The notes below the pieces were generated by a model. That model had not been told where the DNA came from. It did no database searches and saw nothing but the letters and a program-made list of their open reading frames with translations. Below, in pieces: positions 25,633-34,299 of a stretch of 64,000 nucleotides of DNA. This stretch comes from Aquimarina sp. BL5 (GTDB lineage Bacteria; Bacteroidota; Bacteroidia; Flavobacteriales; Flavobacteriaceae): positions 3,185,501 to 3,249,500 of the forward strand of contig NZ_CP031963.1 in assembly GCF_003443675.1 (NCBI RefSeq), given 5' to 3'. The number at the start of each line of letters is the position of its first letter. The stretch's first letter is position 1. Made by a program: the position numbers and the translations under genes.

Positions 25633-27239
25633 TACGATATTAATTTTGGTTTGTTTTTAAAAAACTCGGTATAACTCTTTAAGTTCGTTTCGATACCTCG
25701 TTCTGAAATTAATTTAACGGATATATTTCTATTTTTCGCTTTTAACGCAAAATCATCTAAAATTTCAAGTATATCTTGATCTAAATATTTTGTATTACTA
25801 ACATCTAATTCTAAATGCGAGTTTTCAGGTAGATTATCTAACTCTTTTAAAATCGCTCCTTTATTAAAAAAGGTTACCTCTTCTGCTAATGTCATTTTAA
25901 CTTTACCATCTGTAGGGTCTTCATTTTCTTTATGTAGAAAGTGTGAATTCTGGAAACTTTTAAACAGTACAATCACGATTCCTACAATGAGTCCAATACC
26001 AATTCCCCATAATAAATCTTTAAATACGATTATAAGAACTGTTACTATAAACGGAACAAACTGTTTCCAACCAGCCCGCCATAATGCTTTAAAAGTTGAT
26101 GGTTTTGCCAGTTTAAATCCAACTATAAAGAGTATTGCTGCTAATACTGATAACGGAATATAGTTTAGCACTTGTGGTATAAAGTATACCGAAATAAGTA
26201 GCAAAAAACCATGTATTATCGCACTGGCTTTTGTTTTACCACCCGACTGAATATTCGCTGAACTACGAACGATTACTTGTGTAATTGGCAGCCCTCCAAT
26301 AAAACCCGAAATCATATTACCAGTTCCCTGAGCAAACAATTCACGGTTGGTAGGTGTGACTCTTTTTTCAGGATCAAGCTTATCTGTGGCTTCTACACAA
26401 AGTAATGTTTCAAGACTTGCCACTAAAGCTATGGTAAATGCAGTAACCCATACTTCTGATTGTCCGATAGCTGAAAAATTAGGGAAACTAAATTGACCGA
26501 TGAAATCTTGAAAGCTATCCGGTACAGGTACTGATACTAAATGTTGATTAACAAGTTCTAAATTTGATCCTTTGGTTAAAAAATAAAAAACAATACCAAC
26601 TACAACTGCTACTAATGGACCTTGAATAAGTTGAAATATTTTGCTCTTTTTCCCTAAAACGTTACTCCATAATATCAAAATTCCCATTGCAATTAACGCT
26701 ACAATTGTAGCTCCTTGATCTACATTCCCGCTTATTACAGCATTGATTGCCTTAAGCAGCTCCGTAAACGTATTCTCTCCGTCTATTTGAAGAAACGCAA
26801 AGTCTCCTTCTGGATTTTTGTCAAGACCAAAAAAATATGGTATTTGTTTTAAAATGATAATAATTCCGATTCCCGTAAGCATCCCTTTTATGACTGATGA
26901 AGGAAAAAAGTACCCAATTATACCTAATCTTAAAACACCGAATATTATTTGAATGGCACCAGCCAACACAACGGCAACTAGAAAATTCTCAAAACCAAGA
27001 GAAGCTACAGACGCTGCTACAATAGCAGCAAGACCAGCGGCAGGACCACTTACCCCTATATAAGAACCACTAATAATTCCAACGATAATACCACCTATAA
27101 TACCAGCAATTAAACCTGAAAATAAATTAGCAGCACCAACACCACTTGCCAGCGCGATTCCTAAACATAGTGGTAGTGCTACAAAAAACACTACCACACT
27201 TGCAGGGAGATCACTTTTTATATTTTTAAATATACTCAT
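25632..27239 (-). CDS. SulP family anion transporter with STAS domain
   Basis: A 535-residue transporter. About 10-12 helices run from residue 10 to 420, with family signatures in GISGSYIGVSGPAAGLAAI and FIGGLPITQVIVRSSANIQ. A cytoplasmic STAS domain follows (about 445-535). SulP proteins carry sulfate or bicarbonate. Overlap with a carbonic anhydrase gene makes bicarbonate (BicA-like) the likelier substrate, though the sequence does not prove it. Confidence 0.92.
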   Translation of the reverse strand: MSIFKNIKSDLPASVVVFFVALPLCLGIALASGVGAANLFSGLIAGIIGGIIVGIISGSYIGVSGPAAGLAAIVAASVASLGFENFLVAVVLAGAIQIIFGVLRLGIIGYFFPSSVIKGMLTGIGIIIILKQIPYFFGLDKNPEGDFAFLQIDGENTFTELLKAINAVISGNVDQGATIVALIAMGILILWSNVLGKKSKIFQLIQGPLVAVVVGIVFYFLTKGSNLELVNQHLVSVPVPDSFQDFIGQFSFPNFSAIGQSEVWVTAFTIALVASLETLLCVEATDKLDPEKRVTPTNRELFAQGTGNMISGFIGGLPITQVIVRSSANIQSGGKTKASAIIHGFLLLISVYFIPQVLNYIPLSVLAAILFIVGFKLAKPSTFKALWRAGWKQFVPFIVTVLIIVFKDLLWGIGIGLIVGIVIVLFKSFQNSHFLHKENEDPTDGKVKMTLAEEVTFFNKGAILKELDNLPENSHLELDVSNTKYLDQDILEILDDFALKAKNRNISVKLISERGIETNLKSYTEFFKNKPKLIS

Positions 27240-27363
27240 AAATAAATTTTTGATAATTAAGTTAAGCCACCATACAGGCAGTTGAAATTTGGAATGATTT
27301 CGAAATAAATCAGAGAGACTGTTTTCTGTTCAATGAAATAAATAGAAAAATTAGTAGATAAGT

Positions 27364-27696
27364 TTATGAATACTCTGGTGGAGGTGTCTTATACTCGAGA
27401 TATACTGAGTTATTGTTAAAATAAAACTCAGGATAATCTTTCAAAACTAAAAAAGACATCCGTGTACCTCTAATGTAGGAATCTTGCGATATTTTATCTT
27501 TCTCTTTTAGGTCTTCTTTTTCTGAACTGTCTTTTTCATTGGACTCAGATTTTTCTTCAGTATCATCTATAGAATACACAACAGAGGCAATATCCCCCTG
27601 ATAAAAATCTAACAATTGCATACCATAATTCCCCATGCTCAAAAGAAAACCTGAGATAATCAAAAATCTAGATATTTTAATTTTTATGGAACGCAT
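27364..27696 (-). CDS. small signal-bearing protein, unknown function
   Basis: A 110-residue protein with an N-terminal hydrophobic segment (about 10-28). A Lys/Glu/Ser/Asp-rich middle (about 45-75) follows, and the tail is YKTPPPEYS. Short proteins ending in a TPPPE-like tail occur in flavobacteria to my recollection, without known function. It precedes the SulP-carbonic anhydrase pair on the same strand with a 124-base gap. Confidence 0.65.
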   Translation of the reverse strand: MRSIKIKISRFLIISGFLLSMGNYGMQLLDFYQGDIASVVYSIDDTEEKSESNEKDSSEKEDLKEKDKISQDSYIRGTRMSFLVLKDYPEFYFNNNSVYLEYKTPPPEYS

Positions 27697-28069
27697 AAAA
27701 TTTTTTAATGGGTTATAAAAATAATAGTAATACTTTCAAAATTTGTTAAATGAATTGTAAAATTGATTAACCTAGCCCTTATTTATAAACACATAAAAAT
27801 AATTGAATTCACAACACCAGGAGAATTTAACTTTTACGCTTCTTTTTTCTCCGAAAAAACGAGAACCTCAATTGCTTTCCTTTTTGGCTGGGAATAAGGT
27901 TTCTTATAGGAAAACTACAAACGATTTACCTTATTATTATGGCTTTGGCTCTGATTTCATTGTAAGCTATAAGAAGTAAAGTATGGTTGCGAAAATTTAG
28001 ATATAGCCCATTAGAATATTTTTAATGAACGCTACCAAACGTAAGATTCAAGTTTTTAGAAAATAAATT
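27697..28069. other. gene-free stretch
   Basis: About 370 AT-rich bases between batE and the small protein gene. Only very short frames; no clear hairpin with a T run. I see nothing I can name. Confidence 0.5.
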
Positions 28070-28831
28070 CTATAGTTCTTTCAGATCTGTCCCAGGAATC
28101 CACCCTATTTTTCCATCCGCAAGCTTAATTTTTTTCCAGTCATTTACCGTTTCGGTTACTTTGACCTTTGTTCCTTCGTGAAGCACAAATACTTCTTCAC
28201 TACGTAAATTAGGTTCACTTTTTATAGTACTTTCCTGAGCAAAAATAATAGCATATTGATTATTCTCTATAAAGTTATACTGTTTAAATGCAAAGAAAAC
28301 TCCAAATAAACCAATAATTAATAAAACCCAAGATCCCAGAAAAAACAATCGTTTCTTAGAAGATATTCTGGCTGAATAGTACAATATAAATAATACTACA
28401 AAGAGAACTACACAAAACACAGAAATCCAAGCCCAAATATCGAAACTAAACATATTTGTAAAACCATTAATAGTTCTAGAAATTACTCCTTCTGGTATTA
28501 CATCAATTGCATCAATAGTAGCATTATTAGCAAAAGTAAGATTGTTCTTGATATCCTCATCATTAGGAGCCAGTTCTAAGGCTTTTTCATAATAATAAAT
28601 ACTTGAGCCTATATTACTCAACTTATAATTAGCATTTCCTAAATTATAATATAACTCAGCAGATTCATGACCACTATCTATAATAGATTTATATGCATCA
28701 ATGGCTTCCTGATATTGTTCTTGATTATAAAAAGTATTTGCTTTTTCGAATATATCATTATTCTGAGCTGTACTTATCATACTACTCATTAGAAAAACAA
28801 CTATTACTACTAAATTCCTCACTACTTTCAA
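28070..28831 (-). CDS. batE: BatE: TPR and SH3-domain membrane protein
   Basis: A 253-residue protein. Signal peptide 1-22, two or three TPR units (about 28-100; DIFEKANTFYNQEQYQEAID), two membrane helices (about 135-155 and 163-182) and a C-terminal bacterial SH3 domain (about 195-253). It is the last gene of the Bat operon, three bases after batD. Bat proteins are linked to aerotolerance in Bacteroides; the molecular role is not established. Confidence 0.9.
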   Translation of the reverse strand: MKVVRNLVVIVVFLMSSMISTAQNNDIFEKANTFYNQEQYQEAIDAYKSIIDSGHESAELYYNLGNANYKLSNIGSSIYYYEKALELAPNDEDIKNNLTFANNATIDAIDVIPEGVISRTINGFTNMFSFDIWAWISVFCVVLFVVLFILYYSARISSKKRLFFLGSWVLLIIGLFGVFFAFKQYNFIENNQYAIIFAQESTIKSEPNLRSEEVFVLHEGTKVKVTETVNDWKKIKLADGKIGWIPGTDLKEL

Positions 28832-28834
28832 TAT

Positions 28835-30601
28835 TTATAATTGTTTATCAATTGCTGCTATTACTCTGGATGCTTTATCATAATCCTGTTGCATAGCCGA
28901 AGTTGATGATGGAGTATATCTGGCGAACTCACAACTTTCTAATAAAGCAATAAATTCTATCGAAGTTGTGTCCTCTACTTCTCTCTCTTTCAGTAATCGC
29001 TGGATACGATCTTTACTCATATCACTAGTCTGAATATGGAGCTTTGCTTTTAAATAATTGTGCAAAGCCCGTTCCATTGCTATATAAAATTCCTTCTGGC
29101 TTCCTAAGTTCTTTTTAGCTTCTGATAAATATTTTCTTGCTAGTTTATCCGCCTTCCTAACTCTATTACCACTCACATCACTTAATCTTTCTTCTCTCTT
29201 TTTACCAAAAAATAAGAATAATGGAATTGCTAATAATGGCGCTGTCAATGCTATCCAATATCCTGTAGATTTAAAGAAGTATTTTTTCTCTATTGGTTGC
29301 AGATTCGCATTAAGTTTTAAAAACCTAAATTGACTTCCAGTTTGGGTTACTATTTTTTTAGTAGTTCCCGAAGCTTCAGAATTAGTAACTATACTACCAC
29401 TATCAGGGCCATTCTTTACATTGATCACAATTTCTTTTGATGTAATCCTCTTATACGTTTCGGTTTTTAGATCAAAATAAGAAAATGAAACTGGAGGGAT
29501 TGGATATGTTCCTTTAAATTGTGGTACCAGCGTATAAGAATCCGAGATATTTCCTGCCATACCAGCAAGATTTGTTCGAACCCGCTCATTGTGCTCTGGC
29601 TCATATTGTTCTAATCCATTTGGCACGTTTAATTTTGGTAAATCAAAAAGTTTTAGATTTCCACTACCAGAAACCGACACTTTGGTTTCTAATGATTCTG
29701 TGGCATCAAGTTCTGTTTTATTTGGAATAACTTTAAAATCGAAAGATCCAACAGCTCCTGTAAAATCATCCGGTTTACCTTGCTCAGGAAGAGGTTTTAC
29801 ATTGATTGTTCTTGTCCCTGCAGCTACTGTTTTATTTACTGTAGAGTACAATTTTCCTCCAAAAATATCACGACGATTTGTGGGCACATCCACTGCGATA
29901 GATAATGTAAGAGGTTCAATCTCTAGCTTCCCTGTTTTTTGTGGGTATAGTACAGTCTTACCACAAACCACAAAATTATAAGGTTCTCCTTTAAACTCTC
30001 CTCTTTCTACTTTTAGCTGACCAATTTTAATAGCTTGACTCCAAAAATCACTATATTTTGGATTATCTATCTCTCTTAGGTTACTAATCTGTATTCTTGG
30101 ACTAACATACAGCTTATATATTACCGTAATAGCTTCATTAAGGTATGGATTCGATTTAGAAACTTCCGCGACTAAGTGTAAATTCTCACTAGCCACATAA
30201 TCTGCATTGTTTCCGTCTTTTGGTTTTTGAACCGCTGCAGTTACCTGAACTTTTACGGGTAATGTCTTATAGGTCTGTCCATCAATTTCTATAGTTGCTT
30301 GTCCAATTGTAAAATTTCCTCTCTTGGTAGGAGAAAGGAAATAACTAAATGTCTTAGCGTATGATCTTTTACCATTAATCCAAGAATTACTTATAGATTG
30401 ATTAGGTCCTCCAACAACGGTAAATCCATTAAAACTAGGTTGTGTAAAGTTATCGCCGTCTTGATTCATCTCAAAATCTACACGCAATCTTTCATTAATA
30501 CCTAGTTTTTTCTTACTCACCTTAGCTTCAAACTTAACTTGAGCCACACTCATCTGAGTTATTGCTAAAAATAGTGTTAGAAAAATTAACTTTAGTTTCA
30601 T
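28835..30601 (-). CDS. batD: BatD: oxygen-tolerance protein
   Basis: A 588-residue protein. Signal peptide (MKLKLIFLTLFLAITQMSVAQ), a repeated beta-sandwich periplasmic region (about 25-420), a membrane helix near 440-458 and a helical cytoplasmic tail. I start it at the ATG at 30601, which begins a clean signal peptide 10 bases after batC. An upstream start at 30661 would add a Lys-rich stretch overlapping batC. It probably works in a membrane complex with BatA/BatB. Confidence 0.92.
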   Translation of the reverse strand: MKLKLIFLTLFLAITQMSVAQVKFEAKVSKKKLGINERLRVDFEMNQDGDNFTQPSFNGFTVVGGPNQSISNSWINGKRSYAKTFSYFLSPTKRGNFTIGQATIEIDGQTYKTLPVKVQVTAAVQKPKDGNNADYVASENLHLVAEVSKSNPYLNEAITVIYKLYVSPRIQISNLREIDNPKYSDFWSQAIKIGQLKVERGEFKGEPYNFVVCGKTVLYPQKTGKLEIEPLTLSIAVDVPTNRRDIFGGKLYSTVNKTVAAGTRTINVKPLPEQGKPDDFTGAVGSFDFKVIPNKTELDATESLETKVSVSGSGNLKLFDLPKLNVPNGLEQYEPEHNERVRTNLAGMAGNISDSYTLVPQFKGTYPIPPVSFSYFDLKTETYKRITSKEIVINVKNGPDSGSIVTNSEASGTTKKIVTQTGSQFRFLKLNANLQPIEKKYFFKSTGYWIALTAPLLAIPLFLFFGKKREERLSDVSGNRVRKADKLARKYLSEAKKNLGSQKEFYIAMERALHNYLKAKLHIQTSDMSKDRIQRLLKEREVEDTTSIEFIALLESCEFARYTPSSTSAMQQDYDKASRVIAAIDKQL

Positions 30602-30611
30602 CTGTTTTTTA

Positions 30612-31487
30612 TTACCAGTCTTTCTCGGTTTTTGTTTTTGCTCCTTTTGCTTTTTTAGCATTTATCTTATCCTGCACCTTCTTTTCTTCATTATTCATAG
30701 CTTCTAATAAACTTTTTACTTGCTGAGGAGATAACTGCCCCTGAACTTGCTGAGGCTGTTTCTTTTCTTCTTCAGGTTTTCCATCACCCTCTTTTTTATC
30801 TTCTTTTTTATCTTTTCCTTCATCTTTTGGATCTCCCTTCTCATCTTTCTCGTCTTCTCCTTTTTGATCCTTTTTATCTTCTCCTTCATCTCCTTTTTTC
30901 TCCTTATCGTCTTCTCCTTCTTTTTTGTCTTCTTTATTCTCCCCTTCCTGATCCTTATTATCTTTATTTTTGTCTTTATCTTTATTTTCGTCCTTATTAT
31001 CCTTATCGCCTCCTTTATCTTCGTTTTTTTGTTTTTCTAATAACTGTTTTGCCAATGCCAGATTATATCTAGTCTCGTCATCTTTAGGATTATTTCGCAA
31101 AGCATTTTTATAAGCTTCTACAGCTTCTTTATACTTTTTTTGTTCCATATAGGTATTTCCCTGATTATGGAATGCTTTGTGCTTTTCGGTTTTGGATTCG
31201 GCGATTTTTACAGCTTCTGTATATCGCTGTGTAGCCTCATCATATTTTTCGGTATTATAATATGCATTGGCTAAATTATATTTTGCTTTAGCATCTACCG
31301 GGTTCTTAGAAATTGCTTTTCTATACTCTCCTTCAGCCTTTGGGAAATTACCATCCTTAACCAGTACTTCATTACCTGTAGCTGTAAGTCGGTCTGCTTC
31401 TGCTATAATTTCTGCTCTATCTTCTTCTTCCTGCGAAAAACCAATTCCGAATTGGAAACACAACAATATGATTAGTAAATTCTTCAT
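30612..31487 (-). CDS. batC: BatC: TPR protein with long charged region
   Basis: A 291-residue protein. Signal peptide 1-18, three TPR units (about 35-150) and a Lys/Asp/Glu-rich low-complexity segment (about 150-245). The tail contains a Gln-rich piece, QQVQGQLSPQQVKSLLEAM. The charged segment has few hydrophobic residues and is probably disordered. It sits between batB and batD. Confidence 0.9.
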   Translation of the reverse strand: MKNLLIILLCFQFGIGFSQEEEDRAEIIAEADRLTATGNEVLVKDGNFPKAEGEYRKAISKNPVDAKAKYNLANAYYNTEKYDEATQRYTEAVKIAESKTEKHKAFHNQGNTYMEQKKYKEAVEAYKNALRNNPKDDETRYNLALAKQLLEKQKNEDKGGDKDNKDENKDKDKNKDNKDQEGENKEDKKEGEDDKEKKGDEGEDKKDQKGEDEKDEKGDPKDEGKDKKEDKKEGDGKPEEEKKQPQQVQGQLSPQQVKSLLEAMNNEEKKVQDKINAKKAKGAKTKTEKDW

Positions 31488-31558
31488 AACGTCTTTATTT
31501 TTTTAATCATTGACAACACTTTGACAAGTCTCGTGCGGCAGTTCAGTTTGAGAACATT

Positions 31559-32593
31559 CTATTGCTCATTAAACAGATTTAATTTTTTAACCCAAGATGT
31601 TTTTCTTTCTAATAAGAAAATATCTAAAAATAATAATAATAAACCAGCTCCCAAGAACCACTGAAATTGATCTTTGAAATCTGCGAACTGCTTGGCTTCA
31701 AATTCTTTCTTGTCCATGCCTTGCAATAACTCCGTAACATTCTCGACTACCGCATTGGTACTAGTACCATCAATGTATGTGCCATTTGCTTGATTGGCAA
31801 TTTCCTGTAAAATTGTCGTATTTAATTTCGTAATTACAGTTTCACCTTGACTATTTTTCTTATACGTCTGCACAATTCCGTTACGCTTAATCGGAATTGG
31901 ACCTCCTTTTGTAGTCCCAACACCTATAGTAAATATTTTAATACCTTCTTCTGCAGCAGCTTCTGCCATAGACTCTACATTTCCTTCATGATCCTCTCCA
32001 TCACTTATAATAAACATAACCCGATTGGTTTGCTCTTCGTCATCATAATATGTTTTTGCTAATTCTATAGCTTCATTAATAGCTGTTCCCTGCGAAGAGA
32101 GCATGTCTGTATTCATTGATTGCAAAAACATTTTAGCAGATCCATAATCTGTTGTAATTGGTAATTGCGGAAATGCACTAGCAGCATATGCTATAATACC
32201 CACACGATCACTTGCCAAATTATTAATAATTTGAGTCACCAATTGTTTAGATTTCTCTAATCGATTAGGGGCAATATCTTCTGCTAACATACTTTTAGAT
32301 ACGTCAATAGCAAATACAACATCTACACCTTCTCGTTTTACGGTTTCCAATTTAGTCCCAACTTTGGGATTGACCAAAGCCATAATGAAGCATGCTAACG
32401 CCAAACTAATAATGACTACTTTAAGTACTGATTTAAAAACTGATTGGTTTGGACTTAGTTTTTTCAATAACTCTTTATCAGCAAACTTTTTCTGAGTCGC
32501 TTTTTTCCAAATTAAAACACCTAGAAATAATAGGATTAGTATTGGTATCACCAATAACAACCAAAAATATATTTTTTCTTCTAGTAAGTACAT
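31559..32593 (-). CDS. batB: BatB: VWA-domain membrane protein
   Basis: A 344-residue protein. Two N-terminal helices (about 8-28 and 55-75), a VWA domain (about 88-290) with complete MIDAS (DVSKS near 96-100, TAI, DGEDHEG) and a C-terminal helix (about 310-330). VWA domains bind partners through a metal ion. A 134-base gap and a flavin reductase gene separate it from batA. Confidence 0.93.
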   Translation of the reverse strand: MYLLEEKIYFWLLLVIPILILLFLGVLIWKKATQKKFADKELLKKLSPNQSVFKSVLKVVIISLALACFIMALVNPKVGTKLETVKREGVDVVFAIDVSKSMLAEDIAPNRLEKSKQLVTQIINNLASDRVGIIAYAASAFPQLPITTDYGSAKMFLQSMNTDMLSSQGTAINEAIELAKTYYDDEEQTNRVMFIISDGEDHEGNVESMAEAAAEEGIKIFTIGVGTTKGGPIPIKRNGIVQTYKKNSQGETVITKLNTTILQEIANQANGTYIDGTSTNAVVENVTELLQGMDKKEFEAKQFADFKDQFQWFLGAGLLLLFLDIFLLERKTSWVKKLNLFNEQ

Positions 32594-32660
32594 TTTTTTT
32601 AATTCTTAGTCTACAGTTTACTTCTGTAATTTAAAATACACATTCGTGATGCTTTAGAAC

Positions 32661-32720
32661 ACTTAGACAAGCTCAGTGTGATAACTCAGTGTGACACCCT
32701 AGCATGACAGTTCCGTGTAA
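32661..32720. repeat. degenerate palindromic/direct repeat piece
   Basis: GACAAGCTCAG resembles one arm of the element at 8097-8223. CTCAGTGTGA is present twice (32672-32681, 32685-32694) with further partial copies. It lies just after the flavin reductase gene on the minus strand. Confidence 0.5.
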
Positions 32721-32727
32721 CATTTCT

Positions 32728-33234
32728 TCAATTTTTTATTTTTAACGCCAGAGCATCTATTTTCTCTTTTACTTCTACAGAAAGTTCTTTACCCTTAATC
32801 CACGCATGAACATCTCCTAAATAATCCATTCCTAAATATGCTGCACTTCGAGAAAAGGGAAGATGAAACTCATCAGCTCTATCATCATCATTACTACAAC
32901 TTATCATTGCCATCTCTTTTCCTCTCAGCATCCTTCCGAAATCTTTCTCTTTATACAAATAATCAGAAATTCTATCTAAAAACACTTTCATTATTCCACT
33001 CATTGTATACCAATATACTGGTGTGGCTAATACTATTGTTTGATAATTCTGAACAATATTTTTGAAAATTACTTCAGAATCATCTTCATTTTTAAACTCA
33101 TAATCAAAGTAGTTTATTTCTCTTTGGTTCAAATCCACTACATCAAAACCTGTCACATCTTTTAGATAGGAGACAACTGTATTTGTATCTCCATCACTTC
33201 TGGAACTTCCTTGAATTATGATTCCTTTTTTCAA
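32728..33234 (-). CDS. NADPH-dependent FMN reductase-like flavodoxin-fold protein
   Basis: A 168-residue flavodoxin-fold protein. The phosphate loop GSSRSDGDTNTVV (about 9-21) and ATPVYWYTMSGIMKVFLDRI (about 71-90) are typical of FMN-dependent NADPH reductases. It lies between batA and batB, in the same orientation, with repeat pieces on both sides (32661-32720 and 33251-33282). It is not a usual member of the Bat operon, so insertion is likely. A redox task beside the aerotolerance genes is possible but unproven. Confidence 0.85.
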   Translation of the reverse strand: MKKGIIIQGSSRSDGDTNTVVSYLKDVTGFDVVDLNQREINYFDYEFKNEDDSEVIFKNIVQNYQTIVLATPVYWYTMSGIMKVFLDRISDYLYKEKDFGRMLRGKEMAMISCSNDDDRADEFHLPFSRSAAYLGMDYLGDVHAWIKGKELSVEVKEKIDALALKIKN

Positions 33235-33250
33235 ATAAATATTCTTTCTC

Positions 33251-33282
33251 AGACTTCACAGGTTTTAAAAACCCGTAAGGTC
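33251..33282. repeat. palindrome (AGAC...GGTTT / AAACC...GTCT)
   Basis: Arms AGACTTCACAGGTTT and AAACCCGTAAGGTCT are complementary at 12 of 15 positions, the rest being G-T compatible. I recall near-identical palindromes as common intergenic repeats in Bacteroidota. It lies between batA and the flavin reductase gene. Confidence 0.55.
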
Positions 33283-33292
33283 TTATTACGTA

Positions 33293-34297
33293 TTATATAA
33301 AACTTCTAAATATGGTAAATCTTAATAAGAATTCTACCAATAATAACAAACCAGCTAACAATACCAATGGCCTGAATTTTTCTTCGTAATTATAGAATTT
33401 AAATTCCTCCACATCGGTTTTTTCTAGCTTATCTATTTCTTCATATATCTGCTCTAACTTTTTATTGTTAGTCGCTCTAAAATATTTTCCTTTGGTAACC
33501 TTGGCAATTTCTTTTAAAAGTTCCTCATCTATCTCTACTTTTACATTTCCATATTGAAATGATCCATTAGGCCTAACGGCAACAGGAGCTAGTGCCATAC
33601 CATTGGTTCCAATACCTATAGTATATGTTTTGATACCATATTCTACTGCTAATTCTGATGCAATTTTAGGATCAATAAAGCCTGAATTATTAGAGCCATC
33701 AGTTAATAGAATAATCACTTTACTTTTTGCTTTACTATCTTTTAATCTATTCACAGAGGTAGCAAGTCCCATACCGATAGCAGTTCCGTTTTCTAATAGA
33801 TTATTATATTCAATTTCTTTCATTGCACTAAGTACAATCGCTTTATCACTTGTTATTGGTGTTTTTGTAAAACTTTCTGCAGCATACAGAACTAAACCAA
33901 TCCTATCATTGGGCCTTCCCTGAATAAACTCTGCAGCAACATCTTTTAAAGCCTCTAAACGGTTGGGTCTTAAATCTCTGGCAAGCATACTGGCAGATAC
34001 ATCAATTGCCATGACAATATCAATTCCTCTAGTTGTTTTCGTTTTAGTTGAAACATCAACCGTTCTGGGTCTAGCCATAGCGGTAATTATGAGTGCTAAA
34101 GCAATTAATCTCGCTAAAAGCAATAATGGCTTAAGTTTAGCCAACCAACTTCCAGAAACTTTAAATCCTTTGATACTAGAAATTTTAAGTTCTGCCTGCT
34201 GCTTATTTCGTTTCCAAATATAGTAGGCAATGGCTAATGGCAGTATTAAAAACAACCAAAAAAACTGTGGATTCTCAAATGTGAAATTTTCAAACAT
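33293..34297 (-). CDS. batA: BatA: VWA-domain membrane protein
   Basis: A 334-residue protein. Helices at about 10-27 and 55-73, a VWA domain (about 90-290) with MIDAS DVSAS, TAIGM and DGSNNSG, and a C-terminal helix at about 308-328. It starts two bases after the upstream gene. BatA and BatB are paralogues with the same topology. Confidence 0.93.
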   Translation of the reverse strand: MFENFTFENPQFFWLFLILPLAIAYYIWKRNKQQAELKISSIKGFKVSGSWLAKLKPLLLLARLIALALIITAMARPRTVDVSTKTKTTRGIDIVMAIDVSASMLARDLRPNRLEALKDVAAEFIQGRPNDRIGLVLYAAESFTKTPITSDKAIVLSAMKEIEYNNLLENGTAIGMGLATSVNRLKDSKAKSKVIILLTDGSNNSGFIDPKIASELAVEYGIKTYTIGIGTNGMALAPVAVRPNGSFQYGNVKVEIDEELLKEIAKVTKGKYFRATNNKKLEQIYEEIDKLEKTDVEEFKFYNYEEKFRPLVLLAGLLLLVEFLLRFTIFRSFI

Positions 34298-34299
34298 AG

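Noticed and set aside
30602..30661. Longer N-terminus for batD overlapping batC
   Set aside because: It would put about 20 Lys/Gln-rich residues before a perfect signal peptide.
30747..31072. Plus-strand frames of 81 and 97 codons opposite batC
   Set aside because: They are the antisense of the Lys/Asp/Glu-rich region of BatC and translate to Phe/Leu/Ile runs; no start signals.
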